A DNA stretch of 64,000 bases from Sipunculus nudus (taxonomy: Eukaryota > Annelida > Sipuncula > Golfingiida > Sipunculidae), in the NCBI GenBank assembly GCA_026874595.1, contig CM049313.1, positions 41,446,659-41,510,658 on the forward strand. The letters are read 5' to 3'. Made by a program: the position numbers and the translations under genes. Shown piece after piece: positions 48,701 through 60,700 of the stretch. The notes beneath the pieces are model-generated. The model searched no databases. It saw only the letters and a list, made by a program, of their open reading frames with translations, and was not told where the DNA came from. The first letter of the stretch is position 1, and every line of letters begins with the position of its first letter.

Positions 48701-51700
48701 GGCTGTATGCTTCCCTGGTGAGGTCTGTGTTTGTGTCCAGGCTGTGTGCTTACCTAGTTAGGTCTGTGTTAGTGTCCAGGCTGTGTGCTTTTCTGGTTAG
48801 GTCTGTGTTAATGTCCAGGCTGTGTGCTTACCTGGTGAGGTCTGTGTTAATGTCCAGGCTGTGTGCTTACCTGGTGAGGTCTGTGTTAATGTCCAGGCTG
48901 TATGCTTCCCTGGTGAGGTTTGTGTTTGTGTCCAGGCTGTGTACTTACCTAGTTAGGTCTGTGTTAGTGTCCAGGCTGTGTGCTTACCTGGTGAGGTCTG
49001 TGTTAGTGTCCATGCTGTGTGCTTACCTGGTGAGGTCTGTGTTAGTGTCCAGGCTGTGTGCTTACCTGGTGAGGTCTGTGTTAATGTCCAGGCTGTATGC
49101 TTCCCTGGTGAGGTCTGTGTTTGTGTCCAGGCTGTGTGCTTACCTAGTTAGGTCTGTGTTAGTGTCCAGGCTGTGTGCTTTTCTGGTTAGGTCTGTGTTA
49201 GTGTCCAGGCTGTGTGCTTACCTTGTGAGGTCTGTGTTAGTGTCCATGCTGTGGGCTTACCTGGTTATGTTTGTGTTAGTGTCCAGGCTGTGTGCTTACC
49301 TGGTGAGGTCTGTGTTAAGGTCCATGCTGTGTGCTTACCTGGTGAGGTCTGTGTTAGTGTCCAGGCTGTGGGCTTACCTAGTGAGGTCTGTGTTAGCGTC
49401 TAGGCTGTTGGCTTACCTAGTGAGGTTTGTGTTAAGGTCCATGCTGTGTGATTACCTAGTGAGGTCTGTGTTAGTGTCCAGGCTGTGTGCTCACCTAGTG
49501 AGGTCTGTGTTAGTGTCTAGGCTGTGTGCTTACCTAGTGAGGCCTGTGTTAAGGTCCATGCTGTGTGCTTACCTAGTGAGGTCTGTGTTAGTGTCCAGGC
49601 TGTAGGCTTACCTGGTGAGGTCTGTGTTAGTGTCCAGGCTGTGTGCTTACCTGGTTAGGTCTGTGTTAGTGTCCAGGCTGTGTGCTCACCTGGTGAGGTC
49701 TGTGTTAGTGTCCATGCTGTGGGCTTACCTAGTGAGGTCTGTGTTAGTGTCCAGGCTGTGTGCTTACCTGGTGAGGTCGGTGTTAAGGTCCATGCTGTGT
49801 GCTTACCTGGTGAGGTCTGTGTTAGTGTCCAGGCTGTGGGCTTACCTAGTGAGGTCTGTGTGAGTGTCCATGATGTGGGCTTACCTAGTGAGGTCTGTGT
49901 TAAGGTCCATGCTGTGTGCTTACCTAGTGAGGTCTGTGTTAGTGTCTAGGCTGTGGGCTTACCTACTGAGGTCTGTGTTAAGGTCCATGCTGTGTGCTTA
50001 CCTAGTGAGGTCTGCGTTAGTGTCCAGGCTGTTGGCTTACCTAGTGAGGTCTGTGTGAGTGTCCATGATGTGGGCTTACCCAGTGAGGTCTGTGTTAAGG
50101 TCCATGCTGTGTGCTTACCTAGTGAGGTCTGTGTTAGTGTCTAGGCTGTGGGCTTTCCTAGTGAGGTCTGTGTTAAGGTCCATGCTGTGTGCTTACCTAG
50201 TGAGGTCTGTGTTAGTGTTCAGGCTGTGGGCTTACCTAGTGAGGTCTGTGTTAGTGTCCATGCTGTGTGCTTACCTAGTGAGGTCTGTGTTAGTGTCCAG
50301 GCTGTGGGCTTACCTAGTGAGGTCTGTGTTAGTGTCCATACTGTGTGCTTACCTAGTGAGGCCTGTGTTAAGGTCCATGCTGTGTGCTTACCTAGTGAGG
50401 TCTGTGTTAGTGTCCAGGCTGTGGGCTTACCTAGTAAGGTCTGTGTTAGTGTCCAGGCTGTGTGCTTCCCTGGTGAGGTCTGTGTTAGTGTCCAGGCTGT
50501 GTACTTACCTTGTGAGGTCTGTGTTTGTGTCCAGGCTGTGTGCTTATCTGGTTAGGTCTGTGTTAGTGTCCAGGCTGTGTGCTTATCTGGTTAGGTCTGT
50601 GTTGGTGTCCAGGCTGTGTGCTTATCTGGTTAGGTCTGTGTTAGTGTCCAGGCTGTGTGCTTACCTGGTTAGGTCTGTGTTAGTGTCCATGCTGTGTGCT
50701 TACCTGGTGAGGTCTGTGTTAGTGTCCAGGCTGTGTGCTTACCTAGTGAGGTCTGTGTTAAGGTCCATGCTGTGTGCTTACCTGGTGAGGTCTGTGTTAG
50801 TGTCCATGCTGTGTGCTTACCTAGTGAGGTCTGTGTTAGTGTCTAGGCTGTGGACTTACCTAGTGAGGTCTGTGTTAAGGTCCATGCTGTGTGCTTACCT
50901 GGTGAGGTCTGTGTTAGTGTCCAGGCTGTGTGCTTATCTGGTTAGGTCTGTGTTAGTGTCCAGGCTGTGTGCTTACCTGGTTAGGTCTGTGTTAGTGTCC
51001 AGGCTGTGTGCTTACCTGGTGAGGTCTGTGTTAGTGTCCAGGCTGTGTGCTTATCTGGTTAGGTCTGTGTTGGTGTCCAGGCTGTGTGCTTATCTGGTTA
51101 GGTCTGTGTTAGTGTCCAGGCTGTGTGCTTACCTGGTTAGGTCTGTGTTAGTGTCCATGCTGTGTGCTTACCTGGTGAGGTCTGTGTTAGTGTCCAGGCT
51201 GTGTGCTTATCTGGTTAGGTCTGTGTTGGTGTCCAGGCTGTGTGCTTATCTGGTTAGGTCTGTGTTAGTGTCCAGGCTGTGTGCTTACCTGGTGAGGTCT
51301 GTGTTAGTGTCCATGCTGTGTGCTTACCTGGTGAGGTCTGTGTTAGTGTCCAGGCTGTGTGCTTACCTGGTGAGGTCTGTGTTAATTTCCAGGCTGTATG
51401 CTTCCTTGGTGAGGTCTGTGTTTGTGTCCAGGCTGTGTGCTTACCTAGTTAGGTCTGTGTTAGTGTCCAGGGTGTGTGCTTATCTGGTTAGGTCTGTGTT
51501 AGTGTCCAGGCTGTGTGCTTACCTTGTGAGGTCTGTGTTAGTGTCCATGCTGTGGGCTTACCTGGTGATGTTTGTGTTAGTGTCCAGGCTGTTGGCTTAC
51601 CTAGTGAGGTTTGTGTTAAGGTCCATGCTGTGTGATTACCTAGTGAGGTCTGTGTTAGTGTCCAGGCTGTGTGCTCACCTAGTGAGGTCTGTGTTAGTGT

Positions 51701-54700
51701 CTAGGCTGTGTGCTTACCTAGTGAGGCCTGTGTTAAGGTCCATGCTGTGTGCTTACCTAGTGAGGTCTGTGTTAGTGTCCAGGCTGTGTGCTCACCTAGT
51801 GAGGTCTGTGTTAGTGTCTAGGCTGTGTGCTTACCTAGTGAGGCCTGTGTTAAGGTCCATGCTGTGTGCTTACCTAGTGAGGTCTGTGTTAGTGTCCAGG
51901 CTGTAGGCTTACCTGGTGAGGTCTGTGTTAGTGTCCAGGCTGTGTGCTTACCTGGTTAGGTCTGTGTTAGTGTCCAGGCTGTGTGCTCACCTGGTGAGGT
52001 CTGTGTTAGTGTCCATGCTGTGGGCTTACCTAGTGAGGTCTGTGTTAGTGTCCAGGCTGTGTGCTTACCTGGTGAGGTCGGTGTTAAGGTCCATGCTGTG
52101 TGCTTACCTGGTGAGGTCTGTGTTAGTGTCCAGGCTGTGGGCTTACCTAGTGAGGTCTGTGTGAGTGTCCATGATGTGGGCTTACCTAGTGAGGTCTGTG
52201 TTAAGGTCCATGCTGTGTGCTTACCTAGTGAGGTCTGTGTTAGTGTCTAGGCTGTGGGCTTACCTACTGAGGTCTGTGTTAAGGTCCATGCTGTGTGCTT
52301 ACCTAGTGAGGTCTGCGTTAGTGTCCAGGCTGTTGGCTTACCTAGTGAGGTCTGTGTGAGTGTCCATGATGTGGGCTTACCTAGTGAGGTCTGTGTTAAG
52401 GTCCATGCTGTGTGCTTACCTAGTGAGGTCTGTGTTAGTGTCTAGGCTGTGGGCTTTCCTAGTGAGGTCTGTGTTAAGGTCCATGCTGTGTGCTTACCTA
52501 GTGAGGTCTGTGTTAGTGTTCAGGCTGTGGGCTTACCTAGTGAGGTCTGTGTTAGTGTCCATGCTGTGTGCTTACCTAGTGAGGTCTGTGTTAGTGTCCA
52601 GGCTGTGGGCTTACCTAGTGAGGTCTGTGTTAGTGTCCATACTGTGTGCTTACCTAGTGAGGCCTGTGTTAAGGTCCATGCTGTGTGCTTACCTAGTGAG
52701 GTCTGTGTTAGTGTCCAGGCTGTGGGCTTACCTAGTAAGGTCTGTGTTAGTGTCCAGGCTGTGTGCTTCCCTGGTGAGGTGTGTGTTTGTGTCCAGGCTG
52801 TGTACTTACCTAGTTAGGTCTGTGTTAGTGTCCAGGCTGTGTGCTTACCTGGTGAGGTCTGTGTTAGTGTCTAGGCTTTGTGCTCACCTAGTGAGGTCTG
52901 TGTTAAGGTCCATGCTGTGTGCTTACCTGGTGAGGTCTGTGTTAGTGTCCATGCTGTGTGCTTACCTGGTGAGGTCTGTGTTAGTGTCCATGCTGTGTGC
53001 TTACCTAGTGAGGTCTGTGTTAAGGTCCATGCTGTGTGCTTACCTGGTGAGGTCTGTGTTAGTGTCCATGCTGTGTGCTTACCTGGTGAGGTCTGTGTTA
53101 GTGTCCAGGCTGTGTGCTTACCTGGTGAGGTCTGTGTTAATTTCCAGGCTGTATGCTTCATTGGTGAGGTCTGTGTTTGTGTCCAGGCTGTGTGCTTACC
53201 TAGTTAGGTCTGTGTTAGTGTCCAGGGTGTGTGCTTATCTGGTTAGGTCTGTGTTAGTGTCCAGGCTGTGTGCTTACCTTGTGAGGTCTGTGTTAGTGTC
53301 CATGCTGTGTGCTCACCTAGTGAGGTCTGTGTTAGTGTCCATGCTGTGTGCTTACCTAGTGAGGTCTGTGTTAAGGTCCATGCTGTGTGCTTACCTGGTG
53401 AGGTCTGTGTTAGTGTCCATGCTGTGTGCTTACCTGGTGAGGTCTGTGTTAGTGTCCAGGCTGTGTGCTTACCTGGTGAGGTCTGTGTTAATTTCCAGGC
53501 TGTATGCTTCATTGGTGAGGTCTGTGTTTGTGTCCAGGCTGTGTGCTTACCTAGTTAGGTCTGTGTTAGTGTCCAGGGTGTGTGCTTATCTGGTTAGGTC
53601 TGAGTTAGTGTCCAGGCTGTGTGCTTACCTTGTGAGGTCTGTGTTAGTGTCCATGCTGTGGGCTTACCTGGTGATGTTTGTGTTAGTGTCCAGGCTGTGT
53701 GCTTACCTGGTGAGGTCTGTGTTAAGGTCCATGCTGTGTGCTTACCTGATGAGGTCTGTGTTAGTGTCCAGGCTGTGGGCTTGCCTAGTGAGGTCTGTGT
53801 TAGTGTCTAGGCTGTGGGCTTACCTAGTGAGGTCTGTGTTAAGGTCCATGCTGTGTGATTACCTAGTGAGGTCTGTGTTAGTGTCCAGGCTGTGTGCTCA
53901 CCTAGTGAGGTCTGTGTTAGTGTCCAGGCTGTTGGGCTTACCTAGTGAGGTCTGTGTTAGTGTCTAGGCTGTGTGCTTACCTAGTGAGGCCTGTGTTAAG
54001 GTCCATGCTGTGTGCTTACCTAGTGATGTTTGTGTTAGTGTCCAGGCTGTAGGCTTACCTGGTGAGGTCTGTGTTAGTGTCCAGGCTGTGGGCTTACCTA
54101 GTGAGGTCTGTGTTAAGGTCCATGCTGTGGGCTTACCTAGTGAGGTCTGTGTTAAGGTCCATGCTGTGTGCTTACCTAGTGAGGTCTGTGTTAGTGTCCA
54201 GGCTGTGGGCTTACCTAGTGAGGTCTGTGTTAGTGTCCAGGCTGTGGGCTTACCTAGTGAGGTCTGTGTTAAGGTCCATGCTGTGTGCTTACCTAGTGAG
54301 GTCTGTGTTAGTGTCCAGGCTGAGGGCTTGCCTAGTGAGGTCTGTGTTAGTGTCCAGGCTGTGGACTTACCTAGTGAGGTCTGTGTTAAGGTCCATGCTG
54401 TGTGCTTACCTAGTGAGGTCTGTGTTAGTGTCCAGGCTGTGGGCTTACCTGGTCATGTTTGTGTTAGATTCCATGCTGTGTGCTTACCTGGTGAGGTCTG
54501 TGTTAGTGTCCAGGCTGTGGGCTTAACTGGTGATGTTTGTGTTAGTGTCCAGGCTGTGGGCTTACCTTGTGAGGTCTGTGTTAGTGTCCATGCTGTGGGC
54601 TTACCTGGTGATGTTTGTGTTAGTGTCCAGGCTGTTGGCTTACCTTGTGAGGTCTGTGTTAGTGTCCAGGCTGTGGGCTTACCTAGTGAGGTCTGTGTTA

Positions 54701-57700
54701 GTGTCCAGGCTGTATGCTTACCTAGTGAGGTCTGTGTTGAGGTCCATGCTGAGTGCTTACCTAGTGAGGTCCATGTTAGTGTCCAGGCTGTGGGCTTACC
54801 TGATGATGTTTGTGTTAGTGTCCAGGATATGGGCTTACCTGGTGATGTTTTTGTTAGTGTCCAGGCTGTGGGCTTACCTTGTGATGTTTGTGTTAGTGTC
54901 CAGGCTGTGTGCTTACCTGGTGAGGTCTGTGTTAGTGTCCTGGCTGTGGGCTTACCTAGTGAGGTCTGTGTTAGTGTCCATGCTGTGGGCTTACCTAGTG
55001 AGATTTGTGTTAAGGTCCGTGCTGTGTGCTTACCTGGTGAGGTCTGTGTTAGTGTCCAGGCTGTGTGCTTACCTGGTGAGGTCTGTGTTAGTGTCCAGGC
55101 TGTGGGCTTACCTGGTGAGGTCTGTGTTAGTGTCCAGGCTGTGTGCGTACAGAAGTAGTGTCTGCAGTGCTGGTACTCTCATAACTCCAGTCAGAAAGGG
55201 CTTGGTTGTCTCCAGCAATGTCCTGAATATATAAATAAATATCACAAATTACCTAGATCTTGCATAAGAAACATCCACAGTAGCTAAAAACCAAAGCTAG
55301 TTGTCAGCTTTAAGGCAGCATTCTTTATTACAGCAGCTGTCATATGTATATACATCACATACAAGTTTTGTATCTTTTTTTCCTGGAGCCTTTACAGGTA
55401 CCGATGATCCCTGTGAATTTGGGAAAGCTGCAATAGGTTGTTGTTAAGTTATTGCGCGTGAAAGAAAATCAATGATCAGGCTGTGGCAGCCATATTGGAA
55501 TTCTGACATGTCTGTAATTCAGGTGGCCTGGAGCCCTCATAGATACCAATTATCCCTGTTAATATGGGAAAGCTGCAGTAGGTTGTTGTTGAGTTATTGC
55601 ATGATAAAGAAATTCAGTGATCTGGCTGTGGCAGCCATATTGAAATTCCAACAGGTCTGTAATTTAATAGGCCTGGAGCCCTCATAGGTACCAATCATTC
55701 TTGTGAATTTGGGAAAGCTGCAGTAGGTTGCTGTTGAGTTAATGCGCGCAAAAGAAAATCAGTGATTGGGCTGTGGCAGCCATATTGGAATTCCGACAGG
55801 TCTGTTATTCAATAGGTCTGGAGTCCTCATAGGTACCAATCACCCCTGTGAATTTGGGAAAGCTGCAGTGTGTTGTTGTTCAAGTTATCGCGCGCGAAAG
55901 AAAATCAGCGATTTGGCTGTGGCAGCCATATTGGAATTTCCGACAGGTCTGTGATTTAATAGGTCTGGAGTCCTCATAGTCACCAATCATCCCTGTGAAT
56001 TTGGGAAAGCTGCATTAGGTTGTCGTTGAGTTATCCTGCGCGAAAGTGTCACTGAGGGAAGGACGGAAGGACAGACTGACACGGTGATCACTATAGGGCA
56101 CCGCTTGTCAAGCCGGGCCCTTATAACATTCACTCACACATACGACACGAGATGGTGTTTGTTACTGAATGATAGGTAACAGAATTAAATAACATTCATT
56201 CACACATATGACACGTTAATTGTGTTTGATACTGAATTATAGGTAACAGAATTAAATAACCTTCACTCACACATACGACACGAGCTGGTGTTTGTTACTG
56301 AATGGTAGGTTACAGAATTAAATAACATTCACTCACACATACGACACGAGCTGGTGTTTGTTACTGAATGGTAGGTTACAGAATTAAATAACATTCACTC
56401 ACACATACGACACGAGCTGGTGTTTGTTACTGAATGATAGGTTACAGAATTAAACTAGATGTGTCGGAACGACACGAATGCCCCCGCCTGGGGCAAATTA
56501 GAAACATTTGTAAAATTTTGAAAATTTTTTTAAGTTCAGGAGGTGTTGTATGGTCAAAAGTAGGTCAACAAGGGCAAAATGCAAACTCTATCTGTAACTG
56601 GTCATTATCAAGCAACACACCAAAAATCATGCCAGTATATGCAGGCATTGTGAAAAAAAGTCCATACATGTGCATTTTCCATAAAAATTTCTGTCTTTCA
56701 TGAAATTTTCTATTTTTAGGAGCCGTAAAACAATCAAAAGTAGGTCAACCGGGACGAAACGCGAAATCGATCTGTAACTGTCATTATCTGCCCACACATA
56801 AAAAATCAGGGTGGTATCTGCAGGCATTGAGGAAAAAAAGTCAGTACATATGCATTTGTTATGAAAATTTCTATTTTCCATGAAACTTTCTATGTTCAGG
56901 AGCAGTCAAATGGTCAAAAGTAGGTCAACTGGGACAAAACAAGACCTCGATCTGTAACTGGTCATTATCTGCCTACACACCAAAAATCAGGCCCGTATAT
57001 GCAGGCACTGCAAAAAAAAGTCCATACATGTGCACTTTTTTATGAAATTTCTATTTTTCATGAAATTTTCTAAGTTTAGGAGCCGTAAAACGGTCAAAAG
57101 TAGGTCAATCGGGACGAAATGCATCTCGATCTGTAACTGGTCTATATCTGCCCACACAACAAAAATCAGGCCAATTTCTGCAGGCAAAAACTCCGTACAA
57201 CTGTTTGATTTTGGAATGACAGAAGGACGGTATGACGGACAAGGGTAAAACTATATGCCCCGGCCACTTTGTGGCGGGGGCATAACTAGAATACGGGTAG
57301 TTGAAAAGCGATTACGTGTATCCGCCCAAATCAGAGTGGAACGGGTGAAGTGAGGCATGGATTGAGTGGCAAGGGAAAATAGAGTGATGTGTGTTGCATA
57401 TCGCATGGATGTCTGCAGCCAAAATGTATATGTAGGTTGCGCCACCTACCGTAAATGCAAAAAGCTGTCATATAAATGTAGGTGGCGCGACCTGCCACAA
57501 AAATCCAGAAAGCATTCCAAGATGTATAAACTCGCAAAATCTGTAGGCAGATAAGTCAAACTACTACAAAGATATGTGATTTTAGCCCATGGCAGACAAA
57601 CAGACAGACACTGTGCAAAAATGGTTGCAGGTGGCCCCTCCAGTTTTGGGTATGATAAAGAGCTATGTGAGATCTATACACATGCAAAATTTTGGCCCAA

Positions 57701-60700
57701 TCGGTCAAACGGTTCCTGAGATATGAGCTTGGATGTCTGCAGCATAAACGTGAATGTAGGTGGCGCCACCTGTCACAAAATCGAGAAAGCTACTTAGGAT
57801 GTATAAACCTGCAAAATTTTAGGTGGATATGTCAAACCACTGCCGAGATATTAGTGATTTTATCCAACGGCAGATAGACAGAAGTTGTGCAAAAATGGTT
57901 GCAGGTGGCGCCACCATTTTTAGTGTATGTTATAAAGCTATACAAGGGCTACATTTGTATAAAATTTTTAGCCTGATCTGTCAATTGGTTCCCGAGATAT
58001 GAGCTTGGATGTCTGCCGCGTAAACATTAATGTAGGTGGCGCCACCTTTCACAAAATCAAGAAAGCTATCCAGGATGTATACGCATGCTGAATTTCAGGT
58101 GGATAAGTCCAACTAATGCAGAGATATGATTGATTTTATCCCAAGGCAGATGAACAGATGGACGCAGTTCAAAAATGGTTGCAGGTGGCGCCACCATTTT
58201 TAGTGTATGTTATAAAGCTATCCAAGGGCTACATATGTGTAAAATTTTTAGCCTGATCGGTCAAATGATTCCCGAGATTTGCGGGTTTATGTGTGGAAAC
58301 AGACGCACAAATGGACGCAGAGCGCAGAGGAAAGGTCAGAGGTCAAAACAAAATCGGGGCACAGCAGTTCACATGTGACCCGAACATAATCCCGGATTTT
58401 GTAAAATTCCGCCCAGCGGTTACAAACGAGTTCTCCGGACACATTTGCGGCGGTGGCAGGGGCGGCCCCGTCCGGCTGAAAACAGTATCCGCAAAACTCT
58501 GTTTTGGCGGATACAATAACATTCACTCACACCAGCTGGTGTTTGTTACTGAATGGTAGGTTACAGAATTAAATAACATTCACTCACACATACGACACGA
58601 GCTGGTGTTTGTTACTGAATGGTAGGTTACACAATTAAATAACATTCACTCACACATGCGACACGAGCTGGTGTTTGTTACTGAATGATAGGTTACAGAA
58701 TCAAATAACATTCACTCACACATACGACACGAGCTGGTGTTTGTTACTGAATGGTAGGTTACAGAATTAAATAACATTCACTCACACATACGACACGAGC
58801 TGGTGTTTGTTACTGAATGGTTCCCGGGAGTCCATGTGACCTTTCTCCTTGATGTCTCTCTGTTTTAATTCCAGGAGGTCGGGGTGGGAGGTGAACACGC
58901 TGGTCGGGTGAAGCATCACAAACGGTTTACTCTGCAGACATGAGAAAATATCCTGTAAAATGATATCAGTTAACAAAAGGGTATGATTGCTTACCAGAAA
59001 AAGAGAGAAAAAATAATAATAACTTGATGTGGTCTGACAATGAACCTCAGAGGGCCCCACATTTCTGGTAGTGCTGGACTAGTATACATATGGGTGAAAA
59101 GTTTAGGTGAAAGTTGAAAAATATGACAAACAGAATTAGGTTTTTATCTATATGCATGAGGGAAAAAAATTCCTACTTATTCAAATAATATTAAAGGTGA
59201 TGTGTCTGAAATAATGTGTGCAACAGAAAATCATCAATTGTATGCTGTTGCCGGTATTTGCTTTTCAGCAACTCTTGGGCTGTAGCAGCTATATTGGAGT
59301 TTCGACAGGTCTGTAAATCAATAAGTCTGGAGCTCTCATATGTATAAATAATCCTTGTGAATATGGGAAAGCTGAAGAGGTTTGTTGTTGAGTTACCGCG
59401 TGCGAAAGAAAAACAGAGATTTGGCTATAGCGGCCTACTGAAATTCTGACAGGTCTGTAATTCAACAGGTCTGGACCCCTCATATGAACCATTCATCCCT
59501 GTGAATTTGGGAAAGCTCAGGTATGTAGTTGTTGAGTTATTGTGCGTGAAAGACAGTGTCACTGATGGAAGGACAGTCTACACAGTGATCACTAAAGGGC
59601 ACCTTTTTTCATGCTGGGCAATTAATTAATATTAATTGTTCCATCCTTCATAATTAAATGTATGCTACAATTATGTTGTTACATACTTAATGTTTCCTTT
59701 GAAATGGCCTTTTGTTGACACTGCATATTGAAAGAGTATGATATGAATGATGTGTTATAATTAGGCCTTCTGAATGTCAGGTTTTATATATGGAGCACTA
59801 GGGATAACCCTGAAGCCATAACCTGTCATTAAGACAATTAAAACATCCACAGTTGTATCAAAATTACATCATTTTACCTTTTGGCCTTGGGTGGGGTTGG
59901 AAATAAGGACTCTCTTTCCAGTAGTCCTACACCTTGACCACCGGGCTCTGAACCTAATACTTTCACAAGACTTCCTTTAAAATCTAATTTCATTATTTTT
60001 CCTGCTCCATCTATTATGGACCAATACAAGATTCTGGTCAATTCTTAATCTAGAACATGGCCTAAGCTTATACAGTCTTCCTTAAATAAAACATATAAAT
60101 GGATATACCAAATTTTAGTGAAAAATAAATCATTTAGTAAGTTTCCTGCATGTATCATTTTTCTGTGGTAGTATAACAACACTGATACATTGTACCCTGG
60201 TCTTGGGATATGATTAATACACACCTTAGTGTGGAACAGTTGGTCACTGTCTGATTTGTAGGAGTTGTGTTCGTCAGCAATCCCAATCTGTGGGTAGAGG
60301 CCGCTACACAGGATGACCTTCAGCAGGTTAATGTCACGTAACGTGAAACTTCTAGATTTATTGCTTTTCTCCTGAAAAGATACACTCATGATACAAATTT
60401 GGATTTGGGGGCATATATTATTGCTGAATACAAACTGATTGTCAAGTAATGAAATTGTGATAACTGATAAATGTGACCATGAATAAATATGATTATAATT
60501 TTAAAAAATAATAATAAAAAATATAATTATAGAATTAACTTAATTTAATAAAGACACATACTGTTACAAATGAACTACATGAGTGGGAGGTTATATAATC
60601 ATAATCATTACCTGGGAATGGGTGGATCAGAAAGTATTTACTAGTCAGTAAAATGCCTTATGAGTTCATTTTTTATATATATAGGTAATGAACATCTAAC

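Noticed and set aside
42121-55145. CRISPR array
   Set aside because: Units are contiguous 39-mers without unique spacers, in a eukaryotic intron, and are derived from an exon end.
42085-55234. Many long plus-strand reading frames (up to 615 codons) as repeat-protein genes
   Set aside because: They arise from a 39-bp unit that leaves frames open on the antisense strand of DHX34. They have no start context, no domain and no end outside the array.
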